Made by a program: the position numbers and the translations under genes
The notes under the pieces: model-generated
The model's input: only the letters and a program-made list of their open reading frames with translations
What the model was told of the DNA's origin: nothing
Database searches by the model: none
Source of the DNA: Streptococcus mitis
Lineage (GTDB): Bacteria > Bacillota > Bacilli > Lactobacillales > Streptococcaceae
Length of the DNA stretch: 64,000 bases
Direction: 5' to 3'
Assembly (NCBI RefSeq): GCF_946190275.1
Contig: NZ_CAMHZQ010000003.1
Span: 62,001 to 126,000 of the forward strand
Shown here: piece by piece, positions 39,182-47,428 of the stretch
Layout of the letters: each line of letters opens with the position of its first letter
Numbering within the stretch: the stretch's first letter is position 1

Positions 39182-40978
39182 TTACTCTCCCAACTGGGCA
39201 CTGTAGGCGATGATCTGATCAACTGTGTCAGACAAGAATTGGATGGTATCACGGAGTGGTTTATCTGTTGAAATATCAGCACCGATAATCATAGCTGACT
39301 CAAGTGGTGTCTTGCTACCACCTGATTTGAGGAGATTGAGCCAATCTTCAGCTCCAGTTTCTGAATGTTTCAGATGAAGGTAACCCGCAGTCGAGATGAC
39401 TAGTCCTGCTGAGTAAGTGTAACTATACAAGCCCATGTAGTAGTGAGCTTGGCGCATCCAAGTCAAAGCTGCATCATCGTCGATTTCAATGGCATCTCCC
39501 CAGAAGTCTGTCAAGACTTCCTTCATAATGCTGTTAAGTTTGCTTGCCCCGAAGGTCTCCCCTTCTTCAATCAGTGTATACACCTTACGCTGGAAGGCTG
39601 CTTCCAAAAGGTGGGTGATAAAGTTATGGAAGTAGGTGTCTGTCAAACGGTGAGCAAGGGCGAAACGTTTTTGACGAGGGTCGTCAGACTGGTGCTCCAA
39701 GTAGTCACTGAGGAGCAATTCATTGAAAGTTGACGGCGCTTCAACATAGTAGGTCGACATGTGGGCGTTGAAGTAGCTCTGGTGATTATCTGAAAAGATG
39801 AATTGACCAGAATGCCCGATTTCATGAATCAAGGTATAGACATCACTCAAACGACCTGTCCAGCTCATGAGGACATAAGGGTGCACGCGATATGGATCCG
39901 CCGCATAACCTCCGGAATCCTTGCCACTATTAGCAGCAAAGTCCACCCAGCTCTCTTCTTGATAGCGAGCAACTTCCTGACAATATTCTTGCCCCAAAGG
40001 TTCTACTGACTTCATGACTAAATCATAGGCATCATCAATAGTCACTTCAGGATTAAGGGCGCTATCCAAGTCCAATTTCCAGTCTGCAAAAGTCATCTTT
40101 TCAAGACCATTAACCTTTGCAACATGCTTGAGGTATCTCTGAGCGACTGGCGCAAAATCCTTCATGATGAGGTTAATCTGGCGGTCAAACATGGCACGGT
40201 CCACTTCTTGTTCAGCTAGAAGATAGTCAAAAACAGAGTCGTAGCCCTTCATATCTGCCAATAGTTTTTCAGACTTAACCTGAGCTAGATAGGCTGCAGC
40301 AGCCGTATTTTGGTGCTTACGAAGTCCCTCTGAGAAGGAACGGAAGGATTTCTCACGAACCTCAGCATCCTCATGGTTTTGGTAGAAATTCTCATAGGTC
40401 ACAAAGCTGTTTTTGTAGGTCTTGCCATGAGCTTCAAAGTCAGCCATTTCGAAATCCCCAGCTCGCATCTTAGTGTAAATATCCTGTGGACTGTAGAAAA
40501 CTTCACCAAGATTGGTCAAGGCTTTTTCCACATCAGCCCCTAGATAGTGGGCTTTTTTGATTTTTGCCTGACGAATGGCTGCCGTCAAGTGAGGCAATTT
40601 ACCCAAACGGTCCAAGACTTCCTCATCAGCTTCCACCAAGGCATCGTCAAAGAAGGTCAAGGCTACACTGGCATCTGTTTCAAATTCCATCCCAGCTTGA
40701 GCAATGTTGGCAAATTCGTCATTGCTATAATCTGTCGTCTGCGGCATAAAACCATAGTTGCCAATATGGCTCATCTGAATGTAGATTTGTTCCAATTCCG
40801 CAAAGGCCTTCTCGAAATCCTCAAAAGTATGAAGATTGCCCTTGTAATCACGACTAAATTGGTTGATGTCTTCACGAGCCTTCTCGATTGCACGCAAGAA
40901 ATCCTCACGGTCTTGGTATAGGGCTGTTAAATCCCAAAGTTCCTTCTCTGGAAATTCTGAGCGGTATTTTTGTTCCAT
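39182..40978 (-). CDS. pepF: Oligoendopeptidase F
   Basis: 598 residues, M3B metallopeptidase of the cytoplasm that trims short peptides. Zinc motif 'HEIGHSGQF' with the downstream glutamate in 'YYVEAPSTFNELL'. Full length. First of the rsmE-prmA cluster in order, separated from rsmE by 10 bases. Confidence 0.96.
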   Translation of the reverse strand: MEQKYRSEFPEKELWDLTALYQDREDFLRAIEKAREDINQFSRDYKGNLHTFEDFEKAFAELEQIYIQMSHIGNYGFMPQTTDYSNDEFANIAQAGMEFETDASVALTFFDDALVEADEEVLDRLGKLPHLTAAIRQAKIKKAHYLGADVEKALTNLGEVFYSPQDIYTKMRAGDFEMADFEAHGKTYKNSFVTYENFYQNHEDAEVREKSFRSFSEGLRKHQNTAAAAYLAQVKSEKLLADMKGYDSVFDYLLAEQEVDRAMFDRQINLIMKDFAPVAQRYLKHVAKVNGLEKMTFADWKLDLDSALNPEVTIDDAYDLVMKSVEPLGQEYCQEVARYQEESWVDFAANSGKDSGGYAADPYRVHPYVLMSWTGRLSDVYTLIHEIGHSGQFIFSDNHQSYFNAHMSTYYVEAPSTFNELLLSDYLEHQSDDPRQKRFALAHRLTDTYFHNFITHLLEAAFQRKVYTLIEEGETFGASKLNSIMKEVLTDFWGDAIEIDDDAALTWMRQAHYYMGLYSYTYSAGLVISTAGYLHLKHSETGAEDWLNLLKSGGSKTPLESAMIIGADISTDKPLRDTIQFLSDTVDQIIAYSAQLGE

Positions 40979-40988
40979 TTTCTTCCTC

Positions 40989-41732
40989 TTATTTCTCTAA
41001 TTCTAATAAAACACTAAGGGCTGATAAAGCGTAAAGTGGTGCTGTTTCTGCTCGTAGAATACGAGGGCCAAGACCTGCCAAGATTGCTCCCTTAGTTTCA
41101 AAACTTTCGATTTCTGCAGGTGACAGGCCACCTTCTGGACCAAAGATAAAGAGCAGTTTGGCTCCTTTTTCAAGACCAGAGACCGCTTGTAAGAGCGCAG
41201 CGGCTTCACCTTCTTTGGCCGACTCTTCATAAGCCACTACGATGCGGTCAAACTGGTCAAGTTGGGCTAGAAAATCTGCTTTCTTCTCAAAAAGCTGAAT
41301 ACTTGGGACCAGATTACGCTTGCTTTGTTCTGCTGCTCCGAGGGCGATTTTTTCTAGTTTTTCAACCTTTTTGCCCAATTTCTTGCCATCCCACTTGGCA
41401 ACTGACCAGTCGGCAGGGAAGCCCCAGATTTGGCTAGCACCCAGTTCCGTCACTTTTTGAATGATAAACTCCAGCTTGTCTCCCTTGGGAAAGCCGGATG
41501 CGATGGTCACTTGGATTGGTAGTTCCACATTGTCATCTAGTTCTTCTACCAATTCAAACTGACGGGCTTCCACATCCAGCACACGCGCCAAGCGCTTAAT
41601 TCCATCATCAAAGACCAAAGTAACCTCATCATCTTCTTTCAAGCGCATAACCTGAAACATATGCTTGCTGGTTTCCTTGTCCTCGATGGTGACAGGAGAG
41701 ATTGCACTCCCCTTGACAAAATACTGCTGCAT
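40989..41732 (-). CDS. rsmE: 16S rRNA m3U1498 methyltransferase RsmE
   Basis: 247 residues from ATG 41732, preceded by GGAGG; it starts 1 base after the prmA stop. SPOUT fold: 'FIIQKVTELGASQIWGFPAD' and the knot 'LFIFGPEGGLSPAEIESF' plus 'LGPRILRAETAPLYAL'. Confidence 0.95.
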   Translation of the reverse strand: MQQYFVKGSAISPVTIEDKETSKHMFQVMRLKEDDEVTLVFDDGIKRLARVLDVEARQFELVEELDDNVELPIQVTIASGFPKGDKLEFIIQKVTELGASQIWGFPADWSVAKWDGKKLGKKVEKLEKIALGAAEQSKRNLVPSIQLFEKKADFLAQLDQFDRIVVAYEESAKEGEAAALLQAVSGLEKGAKLLFIFGPEGGLSPAEIESFETKGAILAGLGPRILRAETAPLYALSALSVLLELEK

Positions 41733-41733
41733 G

Positions 41734-42684
41734 CTAGCCTCCAATCACACCAGAGATATCCTTGGTTTTCTTAAAGACACAGGCATTCCATTCCCCTTGA
41801 ATCATGTGGGTTTCAAGGAAAAATCCAGCTGACTCAGCCGACTCGCGCACCATATCCCACTTGTCCTTGATAATCCCACTCATGATGAGATAGCCTTCAT
41901 CCTTGACCAAGCGATAAGCATCCTGTGTCAAATGAATGAGGATATCCGCCAAGATATTAGCTACAATCACATCTGCCTCAATCTCAACACCCTTAAGCAA
42001 GTCTCCAGCAGCAACGTGGATATTTTCCATTCCAGGGTTAAGTTCAATATTTTCCTGAGCGACACGAACCGCTACATCATCCAGGTCATAGGCGAAAATT
42101 TCCTTGGCACCAAGAAGCGAGCTAGCAATGGAGAGGACCCCTGATCCTGTCCCCACATCCAGCACCGTTTCACCACCACGAAGGACCTGCTCCAAGGCAA
42201 AAAGGCTCATCTTAGTAGTTGGATGCGTCCCAGTTCCAAAGGCCATACCAGGATCCAGCTTGATAATCTTTTCTCCCGCAGTCGCCTCATAGTCTGTCCA
42301 AGACGGCACGATGGTCAAGTCATGAGTAATTCGAGCTGGTTCGTAGTATTTCTTCCAGTTGTCTGCCCAGTCTTCCTCAGCCAAGGCAGTCGTCCCCATC
42401 TTGACCTCACCCAAATCCATAAAATCTGTCAATTCTGCTAAGCGAGCCTGCAAATCTGCCTCAACCACTGCTACATCCACCGTGTCAGGATAGTAGGCTG
42501 TCACTACGATTTCTTCTTGCTGCTCCACCTCTGGGAAAATCTCGCCGAAGCGGTCAACATTTCCTACATAGTCCATGCTATCTTCAATTGCTACCCCTTG
42601 GGCACCTAACTCAATCAAGAGATTGGAAACTAACTCCTCTCCCTCACGCTTGACTGTAACTTTTAACTCTTGCCATGTTTCCAT
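41734..42684 (-). CDS. prmA: Ribosomal protein L11 methyltransferase
   Basis: 316 residues. Trimethylates L11. SAM site '[20 protein letters not shown]' (about 178-197) and '[13 protein letters not shown]'. Odd: the bases directly before ATG are AAAAAAAATAAA; the only SD-like GAGAGG lies about 17 bases away inside the end of the AbiH gene, which suggests the native leader was replaced when the defence genes arrived. Confidence 0.95.
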   Translation of the reverse strand: METWQELKVTVKREGEELVSNLLIELGAQGVAIEDSMDYVGNVDRFGEIFPEVEQQEEIVVTAYYPDTVDVAVVEADLQARLAELTDFMDLGEVKMGTTALAEEDWADNWKKYYEPARITHDLTIVPSWTDYEATAGEKIIKLDPGMAFGTGTHPTTKMSLFALEQVLRGGETVLDVGTGSGVLSIASSLLGAKEIFAYDLDDVAVRVAQENIELNPGMENIHVAAGDLLKGVEIEADVIVANILADILIHLTQDAYRLVKDEGYLIMSGIIKDKWDMVRESAESAGFFLETHMIQGEWNACVFKKTKDISGVIGG

Positions 42685-42698
42685 TTTATTTTTTTTAA

Positions 42699-43718
42699 TT
42701 ACCTCTCTATTAGATCAAAAATAGTTTTACCAATAACGACAATAAGGTTGTCTCTTAATTTTTTCTCTAACTCTAAGTCTATACCACTATTCTGTATAAA
42801 TTTGTCTTCTACCATTTTATATAAACGCTTCACCCTAGTGGGATTCCCTGGATCAAAATGAGGTACATAATTGTAAATTATGACAGGAACAGAACCGCTG
42901 ATTGATCGTTCAGCGATCTGACTCCAGATATACCTATCAGTCTCTCCCAAAGAAACCCCATAGAGAATAATGATATCAGAGTTTTTTATTATATCACCGT
43001 TTTTAACATCCATATTTTCTCTATAGCTCTTCAAAACCAAATTTTTTATTAAGGATTCTTTTTGTTCTTCATCAAAACTATTTGAAATCTGTGACTCATC
43101 GCTAACTCCTAAAACAGTACAAATATCTAGAGTCCCATGTGCATAAATTGGTGGCTGAATATGAAAATTATAATTATTAGCTCGTAATTGATTCCTAAAT
43201 ACTTTTGCTGACCCATTATATAATTTATCGATTACATTTGTATAATTAAGAGTTAATATATTCACAATGTCGCTTTGATATAGATTCTCATTATATTTTT
43301 TATCGATAACAGGCCGATTGATTGCAGGGAGAGATTTCTTCATATCATTTAGAGTAGCTGCAAAATCAATTACATTGCCTTTCTCCAGGTTTTTTTCTTG
43401 TTGCATGCGTAGATATTCTCTTAAATCATCAACTACTTCACTAAAATCATCTATAAATTTTTCCTTCATTTCTATATTTGAGGAGATGAGGTCGCTATCT
43501 TTTGTCAATTTACCAATTGACAATTCAAAATCTGACCAATTTTCATAATCATTTACTTTATCAGAAAATAGAGACTCATAAATGAAATTTGAATATTCTT
43601 CCTCGTTCTCTTTCCTACTTATGTAAACCTTATTTTGAAATTCATAGAAATCCTTATATCTTGTTTTCAAACCATATTGCAAATCCAAACCATTTCCAAC
43701 TATATAAGTAATGTTCAT
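42699..43718 (-). CDS. AbiH family abortive-infection protein
   Basis: 339 residues. Matches the AbiH (PF14253) pattern: N-terminal nucleotide-binding-like '[20 protein letters not shown]' (residues 6-24), 'LNYTNVID' (157-164), 'YAHGTLD' (192-198) and '[14 protein letters not shown]' (252-265). These are the SIR2-like elements noted in the family. Phage-resistance proteins of this type were first described in lactococci; the mechanism is not settled. Last gene of the subtilase-ATPase transcript (50-bp gap, SD AGAGGGG); it ends 15 bases before prmA. Confidence 0.82.
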   Translation of the reverse strand: MNITYIVGNGLDLQYGLKTRYKDFYEFQNKVYISRKENEEEYSNFIYESLFSDKVNDYENWSDFELSIGKLTKDSDLISSNIEMKEKFIDDFSEVVDDLREYLRMQQEKNLEKGNVIDFAATLNDMKKSLPAINRPVIDKKYNENLYQSDIVNILTLNYTNVIDKLYNGSAKVFRNQLRANNYNFHIQPPIYAHGTLDICTVLGVSDESQISNSFDEEQKESLIKNLVLKSYRENMDVKNGDIIKNSDIIILYGVSLGETDRYIWSQIAERSISGSVPVIIYNYVPHFDPGNPTRVKRLYKMVEDKFIQNSGIDLELEKKLRDNLIVVIGKTIFDLIER

Positions 43719-43768
43719 ATCTTACCCCTCTTGTACCCCTGATATCTCGAATAATGATAATATATATA

Positions 43769-46012
43769 CTATTCAAATTCAATTTCTTCATTTAAACTAT
43801 TAAAGAGATCTACTTGAGCTTCGACTTGTAATCTATTAACTAGCCAACCTCTTAATTCAGCTTGCTGAATAAAATCTTCAATACGATTAACTCCATTTAA
43901 TTCTTTTAATGTAACTACTACACCAAAACGTACTCCCTGTCCATCACTGCTTTTCAACCGTTCGATTGTTTTAATACTCATTCCCCACTGAGGATTAGAT
44001 GGATTTAAAATTGCTTTAGCTCTCTTTCGAGAAGTAAACGACTCTCCAATATGCTTGACATTATCCCATTTCCTAAATATATTTCTAGCAGCGTTTTCTC
44101 TCACATATCCCGGGGTATCTTCGGCATGCTGGTTGTCTTTATTTATCGATTCGATACCGTCTGACTTTAACCTACCAAAAGTAAGCTGCATCTCAGTATT
44201 TGTATAATCAACCCCTTGATTTCTTGAGCAGTTAGGGAAATAACACATTGTTGCCTTAGCTACATATGGATAACTCTCACTAGAAATAGGTACTGGAAAA
44301 TCATAATTATAGGTATCATAAGCCCTAGAGATATCTGACACAATAAATTTAATTTCATCATCAGGTGTAGATAAAATATCATCCATTTTTATTGGAACAA
44401 TACCATTTCCTATCAAAGATAAATCAGTGAATGTTTTCTTATCATTCCAGGGTATTGCTGCATCAATTAGCAAAGCCTTTGCTTCTTCTCGGCTAAGCCC
44501 CATAATATGAATGAGATAGGCCATTTTCCTTGCAATAAAAGGTGCCGCAAAACTTGTTCCAGCTACACGACCTAATCCTAGAGGTTCACAAACATTTATA
44601 AAGTCACCATTTCCTCCTCCATAATATGACACATCTGGTTTAACAAAGAATGATAAAACAATACCCTCTCGTGAATATGACACTGATTGATTATTAAAAT
44701 CAACAGAATTTACTATTATAGAATTAAGTGAATCAGCAGGAGCACCTATTCTTTTACGTTTCCCATTTATTACTGAAGCATTTGTCCCAGCTATGATAAA
44801 AATTACATCATTCTCAAATTGAATTTCGTCTAATAAAGCTCCCTCTGCAGAGATAAAATTTTCTCTTATCTCATCATTGGACCCTAAAGAAAGATTCCAA
44901 ACCTTAATATCAGAATTCTGAGAAACAATCTCTTTTATCTGTTTTATGATTGTAAATGAATTAAATCCACTTTGTAGTGACACACCAAAATGCCTTACTC
45001 TAAAATTTCCACAACCATCATCCAGATTAGGGTTCAAATTGGCTCCATCAACGATTAAAGAAGTCACAGCTGTCCCATGCTTGTAATCTTGGCTATCTTT
45101 TCTAATATCAGGTGAGACAAAATCATGATATTCTACCCACTCATTAAAGTAAACTCTTTTGTCAAATAAGGTATCAATAACGCCAACGACTGGTTCGTTC
45201 ATTGGAGATGGAAGATTTATTTTTAAATCATTATTATCTAAAGAAAAATCATCTACAGATAACTTAGAAAAATCTTCCACAATCATGGAGACAAGATAGG
45301 GAGCTTTTGATAGTAGCAATTCAATATTTTTTTCATCAAGCAAGACCGTGGTCTGATTCATAATATTAGCTTCTGAAATATCAATATTTAATTTATTCAG
45401 TAATCTAAAAATGTCTGTATGGACATCATAAAATGTCACGATAGAATTTTGAATATCAGAAACAGTAGTGTGCTCAACCCCAAAATTCTCAATAAAGCAA
45501 GAATCTCTCAAATACTGTTGAAATTTGCTTTTTGAAATACCATACTCCGAAAAATTTATAGAAGCAAACGTTGATGAATCAGAGAACATCTCACTTGTTA
45601 TCGCTCTATCAAAATGTTCCTCAAAAACTTCAATTATCTTACTTAAAACGGTTATTGTTTTATTAAGAGTATCTCTAGAAATATAATGAGTAACAATATG
45701 TTTTGTCTTCTCCTCATTGAATTTTGCTCCCACAATGGTATCATTAGGGAATGGATTCCCTCCTCCTACATTGAAATAGCCATTGATACGGTTACTTTTG
45801 GCAACAATTCGATCATAGTAAATACTGATCAAAATACCATCGATAATGTTATTTTTCTCCCAATATGTTTTCGTTTCTTCTAATGAAAAATGAAGATACT
45901 TCAAATGTTCCAATGTAATTATTGCTTTTTTGGGTATAGTTATTGGTCCCATACCATTATTTCTTGATTTTTGTGTAAAACTTTTTCCACGTAATGTCAA
46001 TAATGTATTCAT
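43769..46012 (-). CDS. Subtilase-family protease, IetS-like
   Basis: 747 residues, no signal peptide, so intracellular. S8 catalytic set: D280 ('VVGVIDTLF'), H312 ('YKHGTAVTSL'), oxyanion N411 ('IIAGTNAS'), S487 ('VAGTSFAAPF'). A 270-residue N-terminal region of unknown fold and a C-terminal beta-rich region (about 545-747) flank it. It starts 1 base after the AAA gene stop. A cytoplasmic subtilase coupled to an AAA ATPase is the layout of IetAS, reported as a plasmid toxin-antitoxin module and later as an anti-phage system; the specific match is by architecture only. Confidence 0.8.
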   Translation of the reverse strand: MNTLLTLRGKSFTQKSRNNGMGPITIPKKAIITLEHLKYLHFSLEETKTYWEKNNIIDGILISIYYDRIVAKSNRINGYFNVGGGNPFPNDTIVGAKFNEEKTKHIVTHYISRDTLNKTITVLSKIIEVFEEHFDRAITSEMFSDSSTFASINFSEYGISKSKFQQYLRDSCFIENFGVEHTTVSDIQNSIVTFYDVHTDIFRLLNKLNIDISEANIMNQTTVLLDEKNIELLLSKAPYLVSMIVEDFSKLSVDDFSLDNNDLKINLPSPMNEPVVGVIDTLFDKRVYFNEWVEYHDFVSPDIRKDSQDYKHGTAVTSLIVDGANLNPNLDDGCGNFRVRHFGVSLQSGFNSFTIIKQIKEIVSQNSDIKVWNLSLGSNDEIRENFISAEGALLDEIQFENDVIFIIAGTNASVINGKRKRIGAPADSLNSIIVNSVDFNNQSVSYSREGIVLSFFVKPDVSYYGGGNGDFINVCEPLGLGRVAGTSFAAPFIARKMAYLIHIMGLSREEAKALLIDAAIPWNDKKTFTDLSLIGNGIVPIKMDDILSTPDDEIKFIVSDISRAYDTYNYDFPVPISSESYPYVAKATMCYFPNCSRNQGVDYTNTEMQLTFGRLKSDGIESINKDNQHAEDTPGYVRENAARNIFRKWDNVKHIGESFTSRKRAKAILNPSNPQWGMSIKTIERLKSSDGQGVRFGVVVTLKELNGVNRIEDFIQQAELRGWLVNRLQVEAQVDLFNSLNEEIEFE

Positions 46013-46013
46013 G

Positions 46014-47048
46014 TCAACCCTCGCTTAATTCTCGTGATACACTACTTTTAGAAACACCTGTTAAAATTTCAATTTCTCTAACTGTAAAACCTAATTCTGA
46101 TAATTTAGAAATAGATAAATTTTTTCCTCTATGCAAACTTCTTAAGAGACGTTTTTGATAATCATGTGGATCTTGTGGATCACTAAATGCCAATGATGTT
46201 CGTATCATATTCCTTAAATCACCTGGATTTGGAATTGTATTAGAACTATATATAATTTTTTTAAATAATTTCAAATCTCTGGCTACATTCTTAAATTGCT
46301 TTAACAACTCATTTAAAATAATAGTAGCTACTTCTACTTTATCTTCATCAGTATAACGGTCAAAGTCAATTATGGCATCGAATCTTCTCGTAACTGCTTT
46401 ATCAAGATTTTCAAAAAGATTTGTTGTTGCAATTAATACAATTTCTGGTGACAGCCTATCCAACTCCTTTAAAAAGGCAGAAGTCACTCGTCCCATCTCT
46501 CTTAAATCATTCTGATTAACCCTATCCAGTACTATGGAATCAATTTCATCAAATAGGATGATATAATTTTGTTTGAAAGGAAGATTATTGATTTCATTAA
46601 AAAGAGTTGCTAAGTTTTTGACTGTTTGCCCCAGCTTACTATCTACTAAGTGACTGAAATCTACTACAAGTAATTCCTTGCCAATAAGTCTAGCCACCTG
46701 CTTTACACTTTCAGTTTTCCCAGTACCTGGAGATCCCACAAATAAAAATTTATTTATTCCAATATGATGATTGACAGCGTTTATTATTCCTTTTAAATCA
46801 TTCATAATTGAAAGAGGCAATGGGAGAGGACCAATATCTAGTTTAGCAGGAGTCAAATACTCACTAGGATTCTCTATTTGTGGCATGAATCTATCACTTT
46901 GGGACATTAACCCCATAATATATTGTGCTAATTGTGTATCACCATGTTTATTGAAGTTCCGAGCAATTGCTATGGATTGATTTCTAAATTCTGTCTCTCT
47001 GCCCTCGTAATGATACTTTATTAAATCAAGAACATCTGATTTTTTCAT
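46014..47048 (-). CDS. AAA+ ATPase, IetA-like
   Basis: 344 residues. Walker A 105-112 ('GSPGTGKT'), Walker B 164-170 ('ILFDEID'), sensor 1 'TTN' 208-210, arginine finger 'RRF' 221-223: spastin/FtsH-like classical AAA. The last 30 residues ('FTVREIEILTGVSKSSVSRE') form a helix-turn-helix, which is unusual for a chaperone-type AAA and suggests it also binds DNA, plausibly its own promoter. SD AAGGAGG. Confidence 0.82.
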   Translation of the reverse strand: MKKSDVLDLIKYHYEGRETEFRNQSIAIARNFNKHGDTQLAQYIMGLMSQSDRFMPQIENPSEYLTPAKLDIGPLPLPLSIMNDLKGIINAVNHHIGINKFLFVGSPGTGKTESVKQVARLIGKELLVVDFSHLVDSKLGQTVKNLATLFNEINNLPFKQNYIILFDEIDSIVLDRVNQNDLREMGRVTSAFLKELDRLSPEIVLIATTNLFENLDKAVTRRFDAIIDFDRYTDEDKVEVATIILNELLKQFKNVARDLKLFKKIIYSSNTIPNPGDLRNMIRTSLAFSDPQDPHDYQKRLLRSLHRGKNLSISKLSELGFTVREIEILTGVSKSSVSRELSEG

Positions 47049-47069
47049 GATTCATTCCTCCTTACAAAA

Positions 47070-47115
47070 ATAATACTATATTTTTGGGACAAAATCAACT
47101 GTTTTGGGACAAAAT
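47070..47115 (-). promoter_or_regulatory. Promoter of the ATPase-subtilase-AbiH operon with tandem palindromic boxes
   Basis: Two identical 14-mers TTTTGGGACAAAAT at 47082-47095 and 47102-47115, exactly 20 bp apart, each holding the inverted repeat TTTTG-N3-CAAAA. On the minus strand TTGATT (47098-47093), 17 bp, TATTAT (47075-47070). One box fills the spacer/-35 and the other lies just upstream, so binding would block RNA polymerase. Confidence 0.7.
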
Positions 47116-47155
47116 TAAAAGAATAACCTTGAAAGGATATTCTTTTAATGCAATA

Positions 47156-47396
47156 CTATATCAGATTTTCCCTGACACTCTTTCCACCACCTGGCAGTTC
47201 CCACATATTGGGCCATGGGATATTTTCCTTGTCATCACGCAAAATGGTCAAAATTCTATCATCACAAAAGAGGGCAATTTTGCAACCTGTAAAATCAGAA
47301 ATTTCTATTTCTATATCAGCTTCCTTTGTCTAATTCTTTTTCCAGCTCTGCTAACCAGTTTTCATAATAAGGAGATATAATGATATACAATAACAT
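47156..47396 (-). pseudogene. NUDIX hydrolase fragment with frameshift
   Basis: Reads 'SPYYENWLAELEKELDK', then an extra G, then in the next frame 'EADIEIEISDFTGCKIALF' and 'NIPWPNMWELPGGG', where the Nudix box begins. It ends abruptly ('KSVRENLI' stop), so the catalytic REXXEE part is missing. Remnant of an older gene at this site. The plus-strand open frame over it is an antisense shadow. Confidence 0.7.
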
Positions 47397-47428
47397 GACA
47401 ATATAAATCAATGATTTAGTCAAGATGT

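Noticed and set aside
47084..47380. Plus-strand 98-codon frame
   Set aside because: Begins inside the operator-like boxes and runs antisense to the NUDIX fragment, which has clear family sequence on the other strand.
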